A DNA stretch of 64,000 nucleotides from Streptomyces sp. SAI-135 (GTDB taxonomy: Bacteria; Actinomycetota; Actinomycetes; Streptomycetales; Streptomycetaceae). Under the pieces are notes generated by a model. That model searched no databases and had not been told where the DNA came from. It was given only the letters and a program-made list of their open reading frames with translations. Both the position numbers and the translations under genes were made by a program. The stretch is taken from positions 744,001 through 808,000 of the forward strand of contig NZ_JARXYP010000002.1 of assembly GCF_029893805.1 (NCBI RefSeq), written 5' to 3'. Positions 8,530 to 18,382 of this stretch are shown here, one piece after another; the first letter of the stretch is position 1; every line of letters starts with the position of its first letter.

Positions 8530-9774
8530 TCAGCCGGCCTGCGCCGCGGGGGCGCGGCGGGCGAGGGCCCGGCGGACGCCGGTGCCGGTGAAGACGAGGG
8601 CCGCGGCCGCCACCGCGGCGAGCAGGACCAGGCCCAGCGCGTAGGAGTCGTAGGCGCCGTAGACCGAGCCCATCACCAGCGGCGGGACGAAGCCGCCCAG
8701 GCCGCCCGCCGCGCCGACGACTCCGGTGACCGAGCCGGTCCGGTCGGGCGGGGCCAGCAGGGCCACGTAGGCGAAGGTCGCTCCGCTGGCGGCGCCGAGC
8801 GCCGCGGCCATGGCGAGGAAGGCGACGGTGCCCAGCGGGGCCAGGGACGGTGTGAAGGACTGTGCCAGCGCTCCGGCGACGACCACCGCGAGCGCCCCGG
8901 CCAGGACGCGGGCCGGGCCGATCCGGTCCGAGAGCCAGCCCCCGATCGGCCGCATGACCACGGCGAGCAGCACGAAGCCGGCCATGCGGTCGGCGGCGTC
9001 CGTCTGGCTGAGGCCGTAGCCGGTCTTGAGGTAGGTGGGCAGGTAGACCGAGAAGGCGACGTACCCGCCGAACGCGACCGCGTACAGCGCGGAGGCCTGC
9101 CAGGTGATGGCGAGCTCGAAGGTGCCGGCCAGCCGGCGGGCCAGCGGCTCGGTGGGGACCGTACGGCCGGGCGCGTCCCGCAGGACCAGCGCGGCCAGCA
9201 CCGCGTAGCCGGCCAGGACGACCGCCGTGATCACGAACGGCGTGGACGTGCCGTTCGCGTCCACCAGCTTGACCGTGGTCAGGGCGCTGATCGCGGTGCC
9301 GCCCATGCCCGTCCCGAAGACTCCGATGGCGAGGCCGCGCCGGGCGGGCGGGAACCACGCGCTGACGAAGGGCACCCCGACGGCGAACGCGGTCCCGCCC
9401 ACGCCCAGGAAGAAGCCGCCGGCCAGCAGCGCGGCGAGCGAGGAGTGCCCGGCCAGGCCGAGATACAGCACGGGTGCGATGGTGACCGCCGAGACCAGCG
9501 GGAACATCACCCGTCCGCCGTACCGGTCGGTCAGTGCGCCGACCGGGATGCGGCCCAGCGAACCGACCACCACCGGCACCGCGACGAGCAGCGACTGCTG
9601 GAACGAGGACAGGTCGAGGGAGTCCTTGAACCGGGGGCCGAGGGGGCTCAGCAGTGCCCACGCCCAGAAGTTCAGGGCGAAGCCGACCGTCGCCAGGCCC
9701 AGCATCAGCCACGCGCGCCCCGGCACCGGCGCCGGGGACGCCGTGGGGTTCCTCTTGGACGAGTGCAGCACCAT
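8530..9774 (-). CDS. narK: NarK-type nitrate/nitrite MFS transporter
   Basis: The 414-residue protein has about 12 membrane segments and the nitrate/nitrite porter layout: WAWALLSPLG in helix 1, GRIPVGALTDRYGGR between helices 2 and 3, the GVGGTAFAVGVPFVSAWFP segment, and PIGGWLSDRIGP in the second half. It moves nitrate in or nitrite out across the membrane. ATG 9774 follows AGGAGG; an in-frame GTG at 9837 lacks a site. No nitrate reductase is in the window, so the enzyme must be encoded elsewhere. Two DosR-like sites are centred about 100 and 120 bp upstream. Confidence 0.9.
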   Translation of the reverse strand: MVLHSSKRNPTASPAPVPGRAWLMLGLATVGFALNFWAWALLSPLGPRFKDSLDLSSFQQSLLVAVPVVVGSLGRIPVGALTDRYGGRVMFPLVSAVTIAPVLYLGLAGHSSLAALLAGGFFLGVGGTAFAVGVPFVSAWFPPARRGLAIGVFGTGMGGTAISALTTVKLVDANGTSTPFVITAVVLAGYAVLAALVLRDAPGRTVPTEPLARRLAGTFELAITWQASALYAVAFGGYVAFSVYLPTYLKTGYGLSQTDAADRMAGFVLLAVVMRPIGGWLSDRIGPARVLAGALAVVVAGALAQSFTPSLAPLGTVAFLAMAAALGAASGATFAYVALLAPPDRTGSVTGVVGAAGGLGGFVPPLVMGSVYGAYDSYALGLVLLAAVAAAALVFTGTGVRRALARRAPAAQAG

Positions 9775-9865
9775 CGCGTGCCTCCTGATCACGGTTCCGG
9801 CCGCTTCGCGCCTGACAGGGCGCCGGCCCGTGCTCAAGGTTTCGCGATCACGCCCCCGCGCGCAG

Positions 9866-9901
9866 GGGGCCGTCAGACCCTGGCCGGGCCCGAACGGCCC
9901 T
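9866..9901. promoter_or_regulatory. Tandem DosR/OsdR-like palindromes upstream of narK
   Basis: GGGGCCGTCAGACCCT (9866-9881) and GGGCCCGAACGGCCCT (9886-9901) are centred 20 bp apart, about 100-120 bp upstream of the narK start. A right half-site CGGCCCT (9919-9925) continues the series. They lie between narK and the end of the carotenoid gene crtU and mark the right border of the palindrome-bearing region. Confidence 0.5.
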
Positions 9902-9957
9902 TCGTCCGGAGCGACGGCCGGCCCTGCCGAACTCTCCTGGCGCGCCCGGTCCTGGCC

Positions 9958-11526
9958 TCAGAGGCCCGTCCGTGGCCGGGCACCGCCCGCCGCCAGGGTT
10001 CGCAGCAGGCGGTTGCGGCCCCCGTTGGGCACGGTCCACAGCGGGTGCCCTCGTACCGCCCACGACTGCAGGAGGGCGTTGGCGGCGAGGAAGCCGCTGG
10101 TGGCGGCGCGTTCCATCAGGGCGACCGGGAGGTCCGTGCGCACCAGGTCGCCGGCGAGCACCAGGCCGGGCTGCGGGGTGCGGACGCCGGGGCGGTCGGC
10201 GTATCCGCCGACGGTGAACAGCGGGCAGTCCTGGCGCCACTCGTGGCGTGCGTCCAGGATCCGCGCGTCGCGGGTCTCGGGGTAGACGTTCCGGAGCTGG
10301 CCGATCAGATGCTCGGCCTCGGCGCCGGGGTCGGCGTTCGGGGGCAGCGCGTAGCCGTGGAGTTCGACCACGGAACCGCCGGTGCGGGCGGTCCATCGCG
10401 CGGCCTCCTGCTCCCAGCGCTCCAGGACGCTGACGTTGTCCAGGGAGCCGTATCCGGCCGTGCCCAGGAACCCGGGCCGGCCGGCGTCGACGGGTCGGTC
10501 GAGCCAGAGCCGGGAGACGAGGAAGGGCGGGGCGGTGCGGAGCCGGCCGACGCGCTCGCGCCAGGCGGCGTCCGCGAGCCGGGGTGAGCGGCCGACCAGG
10601 GAGCGCAGACCGGCGGTGTCGAGGGCCAGGACGACGGTGTCGTACGGCCTCTCCTCGCGGTCGGTGGCGACGGTGAAGGTGCTGTCCCCTCGGGGCGAGA
10701 CGTTCTCGACGGAGGTGGACAGGCGCAGGTCGACGCCGTGGCGGCTGAGGTGTTTGGCGAGGGGGTCCCACAGGGCTGTCGGGAAGGGGTCGTCGGGTAC
10801 GTCGAACAGGAGTCCCTCGGAGCTGCCCAGGAAGTAGATGTGGAACATCAGGACCATCTCGGCGGCCGAGAGGTCGCGGGGGTCGGCGAAGAAGCTCCGG
10901 GAGAAGACCTCGAAGGCCAGATGGCGGGCGGCCGCCGGGAAGCGCAGGGACTCCAGGAAGTCGTGGGCGCTGACGGCGTCCAGGTGGGCGTAGACGTCCG
11001 GGACGCGGACGTCTAGCAGGGGGAGGGCCGCGGCCGGGCGCATGCGCGCCAGGTCCCGCCAGCTGAAGGAAGGGCTCAGCGCCACGAAGCCCAGTGCGCT
11101 CAGTGGCGGGGTGCGCGGCACCCTGCGGAAGCTGTCGTGCAGTCCGTCGCGGTGCCGCAGCGGATAGTCGGGGAGGCCGGTGAGACGGCCCGGAGGGGAT
11201 TCGGTGCGGCTCAGCAGGCCGCGCAGGTTGTAGTACTGGCGGAAGAAGGCGTGGAAGCCGCGGCTCATGGTCACGGTGGTGCCGTCGGAAAGGGCGGTGC
11301 TCCAGCCGCCGACGCGGCCGCCCAGGTAGGCCTCGCGCTCGTAGAGGGTGACGTCGACGCCGCGTTCGGCGAGTGCCGTGGCGGCGGCGAGGCCGGCGAT
11401 GCCGCCGCCCACGACGGCCGTGCTGCGTGGCCGCCCGCCTACCCGGGTCGCTCCGGGCGGCGGGGGCAGCAGGACGGCGTGCCGGTCCTGTCCGGGGCGG
11501 TCGGCCCCGGCCGCGGCGGGGGTCAC
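9958..11526 (-). CDS. crtU: Carotene desaturase/methyltransferase, aromatic ring-forming
   Basis: The 522-residue FAD protein has the dinucleotide motif VVGGGIAGLAAATALAERG near residue 40, followed by LYEREAYLGGRVG. The HAFFRQYYNLR segment and the C-terminal GLVLAGDLVRTDLP block are typical of the CrtU family. It turns the beta-rings of beta-carotene into methylated aromatic rings (isorenieratene type). It starts at GTG 11526, which overlaps the crtT stop by 4 bp (GTGA), showing translational coupling in crtY-crtT-crtU. Length is normal for the family. Confidence 0.9.
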   Translation of the reverse strand: MTPAAAGADRPGQDRHAVLLPPPPGATRVGGRPRSTAVVGGGIAGLAAATALAERGVDVTLYEREAYLGGRVGGWSTALSDGTTVTMSRGFHAFFRQYYNLRGLLSRTESPPGRLTGLPDYPLRHRDGLHDSFRRVPRTPPLSALGFVALSPSFSWRDLARMRPAAALPLLDVRVPDVYAHLDAVSAHDFLESLRFPAAARHLAFEVFSRSFFADPRDLSAAEMVLMFHIYFLGSSEGLLFDVPDDPFPTALWDPLAKHLSRHGVDLRLSTSVENVSPRGDSTFTVATDREERPYDTVVLALDTAGLRSLVGRSPRLADAAWRERVGRLRTAPPFLVSRLWLDRPVDAGRPGFLGTAGYGSLDNVSVLERWEQEAARWTARTGGSVVELHGYALPPNADPGAEAEHLIGQLRNVYPETRDARILDARHEWRQDCPLFTVGGYADRPGVRTPQPGLVLAGDLVRTDLPVALMERAATSGFLAANALLQSWAVRGHPLWTVPNGGRNRLLRTLAAGGARPRTGL

Positions 11527-12254
11527 CGCGCGCTCCCGGCGAGTGGGGCGGCGCGGCGGGCGACGACGGTGTGGGTGATGCCGGTCTGCCAGCCGGGCAG
11601 CGGCAGGGCCCGTACACGGTCGAATCCCCGGGCCCGGACGCGGTCGGTGAACCGGTCCACGGTGTCGAACTCGACGACGCTGCGCCACAGATGGCGGTAC
11701 AGGCCGCCGTCGCCGAGGGCGGTGGCGACGGGCAGCACCAGGCCGCGGCACACCCCCGTCCAGACGGCACGGTCGAGGGGGCGTCCGCTGAGGGTGTACT
11801 CGTGCACGGCGAGCCGGCCGTGCGGGGCCAGCAGGCCGTGGACGGTGTCCAGCACGGCGTCGGGGTCCGCGACGTTGCGGAAGAGGTAGGCGGCGAACAC
11901 CGCGTCGAAGGGTCCTGTCACGCCCGCGTCGGCGAGCGTCTCCGCGGGAGCGCGCACGAACCGGACGTTGCCGGGCCACCGCTTGGCCGTGGCCCGGTCC
12001 AGCATCCCGGCGGAGGCGTCCACGGCGGTGATCTCCGCGTCCGGGAGCACCCGGGCGAGCGCGGCGGTGGAGGCTCCGGTGCCGCAGCCGAGGTCCAGGA
12101 CGCGGAGCCCGGTACCCGGGCGGGGCAGGCCGAGCCGGCGTGCCGAGCGGCACAGCTGGGCGTGGTAACCGGGGTTGGCGGCCACGAGGGTGTCGTAGCT
12201 GTGCGCCGCATGGTCGAACGCGGCGGCCAGGTCCGCGTCACGCAGCACGGTCAC
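11523..12254 (-). CDS. crtT: Carotenoid-cluster SAM-dependent methyltransferase
   Basis: The 243-residue protein is a class I methyltransferase with the SAM-binding motif VLDLGCGTGAST near residue 52, then AVDASAGMLDRA and a downstream FDAVFAAYLFRNV segment, as in UbiE-like enzymes. It starts at GTG 12254 behind GAGGAGGCAGC. It lies between crtY and crtU, the place of crtT in Streptomyces carotenoid clusters. Its role in the pathway is not firmly assigned; methyl transfer related to ring formation or a side product is possible. Confidence 0.85.
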   Translation of the reverse strand: MTVLRDADLAAAFDHAAHSYDTLVAANPGYHAQLCRSARRLGLPRPGTGLRVLDLGCGTGASTAALARVLPDAEITAVDASAGMLDRATAKRWPGNVRFVRAPAETLADAGVTGPFDAVFAAYLFRNVADPDAVLDTVHGLLAPHGRLAVHEYTLSGRPLDRAVWTGVCRGLVLPVATALGDGGLYRHLWRSVVEFDTVDRFTDRVRARGFDRVRALPLPGWQTGITHTVVARRAAPLAGSAR

Positions 12255-12310
12255 GCTGCCTCCTCAGAGGGGTCGTCGGGGAGTCGGTGGTCGGCGGGCC
12301 GTGCCGCGGG

Positions 12311-13504
12311 TCAGGGGCCGGGGAAGGGGCGCAGGGGCAGCCGGGGCACTTCCGTGGCGGCTCGCAGCATGGGCAGGACGGGGGTGCGCAACCCGATGGC
12401 GATGTCCTCGTGCGGCCGGGTTCCGCCGTCGAGGAAGCGCAGCAGCCGGGTCATGGGGATCCTGGTGAACAGGCGTGCGAAGAAGTCGGCGCCGTCCACC
12501 AGGCCGCTGTCGAGGGCGTGCAGCAGGACCGCGTCCATGGCGCGGGCGCGAGGTGAGTGGGGCTGCGGGGGCAGGGGCCGGCGGCCCCGGTGCAGGGCCG
12601 CCGCGACGGCCGCGGTCTGGCGCTGCACTCCGGCGAAGGTGTAGCCGGTCGAGGGCCGGGTCGCTCCGCCGGCCGTTCCGATGCGGAAGACCGACGCGCC
12701 GGTCTGCCGTGCGAACCGGGCGTCGGTCATCGGGATGACCCCGGATTCCGTTCCGGTCACCTCGAAGTCCCCCAGCCCGAGCACCGTGCCGGTGTAGTGG
12801 GTCAGCGCCTCGTCGTACGCGTCCGCGGACAGGACGGCCGGGGAGAACTCCGTGTACTCCACCAGGGCCTGGTCCGGGCGGGTGGGCAGGACGTAGCCGA
12901 AGGAGAGGCCCTGGGCGGGCTGGCGGGTGCGCAGGTCCATGAACTCCGCGCGGGCCGGGTCGAAGACGGGACGGCGGGTGCGGACGAACCAGCCGTGGAA
13001 GTGCTGGAGGAGGGTCGTACGGGCCGCCGGGAGGCTGCCCAGGGGCCGGGAGTCGAACACCCAGCGGGCCCGCACGGACTCGGCGTGCCCGTCCGCCGTG
13101 CGGGCGTCGACGCGGGCACCCCGCGGAAGGCCTTCGACGCTCTCGACCGTCGCCTCGACGCGCCGTACCCGGCCGCCGCGGTCGAGGTCGTGCTGGACCA
13201 GGGACTCGAAGTCGTCCGAGTGGATCATCTTGTAGCGCAGGGGCGAGATGTCCTGCTCGATCGGCTCCCCCGTGGGCCGGTGCACCCGCAGGCGCTGCCA
13301 GGACCTGGTGACCGCCGCGTCGTAGGGCCCCCGGCCGGACTCCCAGAAGCACCAGGTGCGCCGGGGCGGCCGCAGCGGCCCGGGCGGGGCGTCCAGGAGA
13401 ACGACGGACAGGCCGGCCGTGCCGGGGGCGGGGCGGGAGAGGCGGTGGGCCAGCGACAGGCCCGCGGCCCCCGCTCCGATGATGGCGACGTCCGCCTCGT
13501 ACAT
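12311..13504 (-). CDS. crtY: Lycopene beta-cyclase
   Basis: The 397-residue flavoprotein begins with AIIGAGAAGLSLAHRL (FAD/NAD binding) and carries TWCFWE, PLRYKMI, a YVLPTRPDQALVEYTEFSP block and TRPSTGYTFAGVQRQ, all diagnostic of CrtY. It closes both ends of lycopene to beta-carotene. ATG 13504 has GGGAG about 11 bases upstream. It leads crtY-crtT-crtU, with 56 bp to crtT. The 173-bp gap upstream carries repeated elements and separates it from the ECF sigma gene. Confidence 0.92.
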   Translation of the reverse strand: MYEADVAIIGAGAAGLSLAHRLSRPAPGTAGLSVVLLDAPPGPLRPPRRTWCFWESGRGPYDAAVTRSWQRLRVHRPTGEPIEQDISPLRYKMIHSDDFESLVQHDLDRGGRVRRVEATVESVEGLPRGARVDARTADGHAESVRARWVFDSRPLGSLPAARTTLLQHFHGWFVRTRRPVFDPARAEFMDLRTRQPAQGLSFGYVLPTRPDQALVEYTEFSPAVLSADAYDEALTHYTGTVLGLGDFEVTGTESGVIPMTDARFARQTGASVFRIGTAGGATRPSTGYTFAGVQRQTAAVAAALHRGRRPLPPQPHSPRARAMDAVLLHALDSGLVDGADFFARLFTRIPMTRLLRFLDGGTRPHEDIAIGLRTPVLPMLRAATEVPRLPLRPFPGP

Positions 13505-13611
13505 GTCCGGGTCACTCCCTCCGCGCCGTCGCCGTGTTCCGCGGCGGTGTTCCGGTGGCAGTACCCGCCCGGATGCGGATGTCACCTGCTCCGCACGGCG
13601 CGTACCGCCGA

Positions 13612-13664
13612 CCGGAGGTACGGACACGTCGGGATCACCGGCCGGAGGTACGGATGTGCATCGA
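13612..13664. promoter_or_regulatory. Direct repeats and shared motif upstream of crtY
   Basis: CCGGAGGTACGGA occurs twice, at 13612-13624 and 13642-13654, exactly 30 bp apart. The first copy also forms an inverted pair with CGTACC at 13601-13606. The octamer TGCATCGA (13657-13664) recurs at 14349-14356 in the sigma/crtE divergent gap. These are candidate operators or ECF promoter parts for crtYTU; no factor can be assigned. Confidence 0.4.
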
Positions 13665-13677
13665 TTCTGCGTCGTTG

Positions 13678-14265
13678 TCACGCGGCGCACTCGACGAGTT
13701 CGTCCTCGCGGAGCCGGCCGGCGAGGCGGCGCAGGCCCCGGCGCGCATGGCTCTTGACCGTTCCCAGCGGCCAGCCGGTGAGTTCGGCGATCTGGGTCTG
13801 GGTGAGGTCGTCGTAGAAGGCGAGGTTGAGCACCCGTCGCTGCGGTGCCGGGAGCTGCGACATCTCGGCGGCCAGCAGGACCCGGTCGAGGGCGGCCTCG
13901 GGCAGTACGGCCTCGTCGGAGGCCCGCAGCAGCAACTGGGCGCCCGCGGCGGCGACGAGTTCGTTGCGCCGGGTGCGGGCGGCGAGCGCGTCGGCGATCT
14001 TCCGGCGGGCGATCCCCGTCAGCCAGCCGGGCAGGGTGCCGCGCTCCGGGGCGAATCCGGCGCGGCCCCGCCATGCGGCGAGGAACACCAGCTGGGTGAT
14101 GTCCTCGGCCTCTCTCGCATCCCCCAGGGAGCGCCGGGCGAGGGCGTGGACGAGCGGCCCCCACCGGCGGTGCACGACCGTGAGGCATGCCTCGTCCCCA
14201 TTGAGGAACCCCTCCACGAGCTCGCTGTCGTCGATGTCCCCGCCGGTTCGCTGTGCGGTCGTCAT
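13678..14265 (-). CDS. ECF-type RNA polymerase sigma factor in the carotenoid cluster
   Basis: The 195-residue protein has sigma region 2 (about 20-90, with LGDAREAEDITQLVFLAAWR) and region 4 (about 130-185, with LPAPQRRVLNLAFYDDLTQ and GTVKSHARRGLRRL). No C-terminal extension or adjacent anti-sigma gene is seen. ATG 14265 follows GGAGGAGT. It lies between the two divergent crt operons. In S. coelicolor an ECF factor (LitS) with the MerR/B12 photosensor LitR switches on crt genes in light; this gene occupies the LitS role by position, but no litR is in the window. Confidence 0.85.
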   Translation of the reverse strand: MTTAQRTGGDIDDSELVEGFLNGDEACLTVVHRRWGPLVHALARRSLGDAREAEDITQLVFLAAWRGRAGFAPERGTLPGWLTGIARRKIADALAARTRRNELVAAAGAQLLLRASDEAVLPEAALDRVLLAAEMSQLPAPQRRVLNLAFYDDLTQTQIAELTGWPLGTVKSHARRGLRRLAGRLREDELVECAA

Positions 14266-14520
14266 CGTCACTCCTCCGCTGGGCCTGGTGGTCGCCGAGA
14301 GCGACTGCGGCCCTTCCACCCTGCGGACACCGCTCAAGGGGAGCAACTTGCATCGACTTCGCATCGAATCGGGCCGGGAAGGTGGAACACCTGTCCAGCG
14401 GGGCCCGGCTCGTCCCTTCCCTCCTTTACCTTTCCGCCCCGCATCCGTCTCCGCCACCCGAGCCGAACCGGTCATGACGACGCAGTTGCGATCACGAGGA
14501 TCTTGATGAGGGGAACCGGC

Positions 14521-15843
14521 ATGAGCTCCACCGTGACCAAGGACCACCACGCGGACCGGAGTCCGTGCGCCCACCCGGCCCCGGGGCAGTCCTCCCCCGC
14601 GCCGCCCCGCCGGACGGCCCCGGAGCCGGGCCACGGCCCGGGCGATCACCAGCGTGCCTCCCCTCCCGGGGCCGGGCCGGCACACGGCGAGGACCCACGG
14701 GCCGTGGACGCGGACGTGACCCGGGCCGTGCGCGCGGTGCTGGACGAGCTGCTCGACCGTCACCTGAACGCGGCCGGGGCGGTGGACCCGCTCTTCGGCG
14801 AGGACCTGGCCGCGCGGGTCGCCCGGTTCACACGCGGCGGCGGAAAACTCGGCCGTTCCCGCTTCGTGTGGTGGGCCCTGCGGGCCTGCGGCGGCGACGA
14901 GCCCTGGCGGACCCGTGCCGCGCTGCGGATCGGAGCCGCCCTGGAACTCATCCAGACCTGCGCCCTGGTCCATGACGACGTGATGGACGGCGCACGACTG
15001 CGCCGGGGACGACCGGCACTGCACACCGACGTGGCGGCCCAGTACGCCGGTGCCTGCGGCACACCGCGCGCCGGACGCCTCGGGGAGGCCGCGGCGATCC
15101 TCGCCGGTGACCTGGCCCTGGCGTGGGCCGACGACACCCTGGCGGACACCGAGCTGCCGCGCCCCACCGCACGGCGGGTACGGGACCTGTGGAGCGCCCT
15201 GCGCACGGAGATGGTGGCCGGGCAGTACCTGGACCTGCAGGGTGAGGCGACCTCGGCGCGTTCGATGGCCAGGGCGATCCGCGCCGCCTGCCTCAAGAGC
15301 GCCCTGTACTCCGTGGAACGCCCGCTCGCGCTGGGGGCGGCGCTGGCCGACGCCGGCCCCTCCGCCACCCGGGCCCTGTGCTCGGCGGGCCGCTGCGTGG
15401 GGCTGGCGTTCCAGCTGCGCGACGACCTCCTCGACGTCTTCGCGGACCCGCGCGACACCGGCAAGCCCGCGGGCGGTGACATCCGCAGCGGCAAACCCAC
15501 CTACCTGGCGGCCGTCGCCCAGGCGCGGGCGGAGTCCTCGGGTGACCGGCGCGCCCAGGACCTGCTGCGCGACACGCTCGGTCGCGCGGACGCCTCCGAC
15601 GCCGAACTCGCCGCGGTGCGCGAGGTGTTCGAATCCACCGGCGCGCGCGACACCGTGGAGGAGAAGATCCGCAGGCTGGTGGCCCAGGGACTGCGCCACC
15701 TGGACACGGCGGCCCTGGAACCCGAGCCCACCAGGCAGTTGCGGACGCTGATGCGCGCCGCGAGCGGGGTCGCCGACACCGCGGCTTCCGAGGTGGTCCC
15801 CGTCTCCCTGATCCTGGCGACCGGCGAGGGGGCCGGACGATGA
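14521..15843 (+). CDS. crtE: Geranylgeranyl diphosphate synthase
   Basis: The 440-residue protein is a trans-prenyltransferase with the first aspartate-rich motif in [18 protein letters not shown] and the second in [14 protein letters not shown]. It makes geranylgeranyl diphosphate for the pathway. The first 65 residues are Pro/His-rich and unlike the family core. ATG 14521 is used because GAGGGGAACC precedes it; ATG 14506 in the same frame, with ACGAGGATC, is also possible. The stop overlaps the crtI start by 4 bp (ATGA), beginning the coupled chain crtE-crtI-crtB-Rieske. Confidence 0.92.
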   Translation: MSSTVTKDHHADRSPCAHPAPGQSSPAPPRRTAPEPGHGPGDHQRASPPGAGPAHGEDPRAVDADVTRAVRAVLDELLDRHLNAAGAVDPLFGEDLAARVARFTRGGGKLGRSRFVWWALRACGGDEPWRTRAALRIGAALELIQTCALVHDDVMDGARLRRGRPALHTDVAAQYAGACGTPRAGRLGEAAAILAGDLALAWADDTLADTELPRPTARRVRDLWSALRTEMVAGQYLDLQGEATSARSMARAIRAACLKSALYSVERPLALGAALADAGPSATRALCSAGRCVGLAFQLRDDLLDVFADPRDTGKPAGGDIRSGKPTYLAAVAQARAESSGDRRAQDLLRDTLGRADASDAELAAVREVFESTGARDTVEEKIRRLVAQGLRHLDTAALEPEPTRQLRTLMRAASGVADTAASEVVPVSLILATGEGAGR

Positions 15844-17378
15844 CCCGTACCGTTCCCGGGCGCACCGACCACGTGGTGGTCGTGGGCGCCGGCCTGTCCG
15901 GACTGGCGGCCGCCCTGCACCTGCTGGGCGCCGGACGCCGGGTGACCCTGGTGGAACGCGAGGCGTCACCCGGCGGGCGGGCCGGGCGGATCGTACGCGG
16001 CGGCTACCAGCTCGACACCGGGCCCACGGTGCTGACCATGCCTCACCTGGCGGACGAGGCGTTCGCCGCGGTCGGCGACAGCCTGGCCGCCCGGGTCGAC
16101 CTGGTGCCGCTGCACCCGGCCTACCGGGCCCGGTTCGCCGACGGCAGCTCCCTGGACGTCCACACCGGCGCCGAGGCGATGGAGGCGGAGATCGAGCGCT
16201 TCGCCGGGGCCCGCGAGGCCGCCGGGTACCGCCGGCTGCGCGCCTGGCTGGAGCGGCTCTACCGGGTCCAGATGCGACGTTTCATCGACGCCGACTTCGA
16301 CTCGCCCCTGCACCTGCTCCATCCCGACCTCGCCCGCCTGGCCGCGCTCGGCGGGTTCGGGCGGCTGGACGCGCGCATCGGACGCTTCCTGCACGACGAG
16401 CGGCTGCGGCGCGTCTTCTCCTTCCAGTCCCTGTACGCGGGCGTGGCACCGGAGCGCGCCCTGGCCGCGTACGCCGTCATCGCCTACATGGACACGGTGG
16501 CGGGTGTCTGGTTCCCCCGCGGCGGAATGCACGCCCTGCCCAGGGCGATGGCGGACGCCGCCACGGACGCGGGGGCCGACCTGCGCTTCGGGCAGACGGT
16601 CACGCGCCTGGAACGCTCCGGGGAACGGATCACCGCCGTCATCACCGACGCCGGCCGCATCGCCTGCGACGCCGTGGTCCTCACCCCGGACCTGCCCGTC
16701 ACCTACCGGCTGCTGGGCCGCGCTCCGAGGCGTCCGGTGGGTCTGCGCTTCTCGCCGTCCGCGGTGATCCTGCACGCCGGCACGGACCGCACCTGGCCCT
16801 CGCTGGCCCACCACACCATCTCCTTCGGCGCCGCCTGGCGGCAGACCTTCGCCGAACTCACCCGGTCGGGGCAGCTGATGAGCGATCCGTCCCTGCTCAT
16901 CACCCGCCCGACCGCCACCGACCCGAGCCTGGCCCCGCCCGGCCACCATCTGCACTACATCCTGGCGCCCTGTCCCAACACGGAGATCGGGCCCGGCGCG
17001 GCCGAATGGGGCGACCTGGGGCCGCGCTACCGCGACAGCCTGCTCGCCGAACTGGAGCGGCGCGGCCTCGCCGGCCTCGCCGCCTCCGTCGAGGAGGAGT
17101 GCCTGGTCACCCCGGCCGACTGGCAGGCCCAGGGCCATGCGGCGGGCTCGCCCTTCTCCGCCGCCCACACCTTCGCGCAGACCGGGCCGTTCCGGCCCCG
17201 CAACCTGGTGCGCGGCACGGTCAACGCCGTCATCGCCGGATGCGGCACCACTCCCGGTGTCGGTGTGCCGACCGTCCTGCTGTCGGGCAAGCTCGCCGCG
17301 GCCCGCATCACCGGCGGTACCCGCCCGGGGCGGCCGCGCCCCGCCGTCCGCACACCCCGGGAACGGAGGCCGGTATGA
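15840..17378 (+). CDS. crtI: Phytoene desaturase
   Basis: The 512-residue flavoprotein starts with [20 protein letters not shown] and [12 protein letters not shown] (FAD binding). It contains the CrtI-type [19 protein letters not shown] block and closes with [20 protein letters not shown]. It desaturates phytoene stepwise to lycopene. The ATG overlaps the crtE stop and its own stop overlaps the crtB start, each by 4 bp, so the operon is translationally coupled. Confidence 0.93.
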   Translation: MTRTVPGRTDHVVVVGAGLSGLAAALHLLGAGRRVTLVEREASPGGRAGRIVRGGYQLDTGPTVLTMPHLADEAFAAVGDSLAARVDLVPLHPAYRARFADGSSLDVHTGAEAMEAEIERFAGAREAAGYRRLRAWLERLYRVQMRRFIDADFDSPLHLLHPDLARLAALGGFGRLDARIGRFLHDERLRRVFSFQSLYAGVAPERALAAYAVIAYMDTVAGVWFPRGGMHALPRAMADAATDAGADLRFGQTVTRLERSGERITAVITDAGRIACDAVVLTPDLPVTYRLLGRAPRRPVGLRFSPSAVILHAGTDRTWPSLAHHTISFGAAWRQTFAELTRSGQLMSDPSLLITRPTATDPSLAPPGHHLHYILAPCPNTEIGPGAAEWGDLGPRYRDSLLAELERRGLAGLAASVEEECLVTPADWQAQGHAAGSPFSAAHTFAQTGPFRPRNLVRGTVNAVIAGCGTTPGVGVPTVLLSGKLAAARITGGTRPGRPRPAVRTPRERRPV

Positions 17379-18382
17379 CCGACCGTGAACTCGACGCGGC
17401 CGGCGTCACCGATCCGGTGCTGCGGCAGGCGTACACCCGATGCCGGCGGCTGAACGCCCGGCACGGCAGGACGTACTTCCTCGCCACCCGTCTGCTGCCG
17501 GTGGCACGCCGGCCGGCCGTGCACGCGCTGTACGGGTTCGCCCGCTGGGCCGACGACATCGTCGACACCCTCGACGGCACGACCACCCCCGCCGAGCGGG
17601 CCCGACGGCTGACCGTGCTGCAGCACGAGCTGGAGCTGGGACTGCGGGCGGGCGACAGCGCCGAGCCGGTGGTGCGCGCCCTGGCCGACACCGCGCGGCG
17701 CTACGGCATCGACCACCGCCACTTCACCGACTTCATGACCGCGATGCGCGCCGACCTCGACATCACGGGCTATGCCACCTACGCCGACCTGCGCACCTAC
17801 ACCTACGGCTCGGCGGAGGTGATCGGACTGCAGATGCTGCCGGTGCTCGGCACGGTCGTGCCGCGCGAGGAGGCGGCACCGCACGCGGCGGCCCTGGGCG
17901 TGGCGTTCCAGCTCACCAACTTCCTGCGGGACGTGGGCGAGGACCTCGAGCGCGGCCGCGTCTACCTGCCCGCCGACCTGCTGGCCGCCCACGGCGTCGA
18001 CCGGCAACTCCTGCACTGGAGCCGGGACACCGGCCGTCCCGACCGCCGGATCACCGCCGCCCTGCGGGAGTTCGAACTGCTGACCCGCTCCGTCTACCGT
18101 GAGGCCGCCCCGGGGCTGGCCATGCTCGACCCCGTCTCGCGCCCGTGCATCCGCACCGCCTTCGTCCTGTACGGCGGCATCCTGGACGCGATCGCGGCGG
18201 ACGAGTACCGCACGGTGCAGCGCCGTGCCGTGGTCCCCGGACACCGCCGTGCGGTCGTGGCCCTCGACGGCCTGGTCCGGGTGGGCGCGGCGCGCCTGCG
18301 GCACAGGACGGCGGGCGAGCCGCCGGCACCCCTGGCGGACACGGCGGACGACACGTCGTCGACATGGCGGAGGATCGCATGA
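17375..18382 (+). CDS. crtB: Phytoene synthase
   Basis: The 335-residue protein has both squalene/phytoene synthase aspartate motifs: [16 protein letters not shown] near residue 50 and [18 protein letters not shown] near 190. [14 protein letters not shown] lies between them. It joins two geranylgeranyl diphosphates into phytoene. ATG 17375 follows GGAGGCC and overlaps the crtI stop. Confidence 0.93.
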   Translation: MTDRELDAAGVTDPVLRQAYTRCRRLNARHGRTYFLATRLLPVARRPAVHALYGFARWADDIVDTLDGTTTPAERARRLTVLQHELELGLRAGDSAEPVVRALADTARRYGIDHRHFTDFMTAMRADLDITGYATYADLRTYTYGSAEVIGLQMLPVLGTVVPREEAAPHAAALGVAFQLTNFLRDVGEDLERGRVYLPADLLAAHGVDRQLLHWSRDTGRPDRRITAALREFELLTRSVYREAAPGLAMLDPVSRPCIRTAFVLYGGILDAIAADEYRTVQRRAVVPGHRRAVVALDGLVRVGAARLRHRTAGEPPAPLADTADDTSSTWRRIA

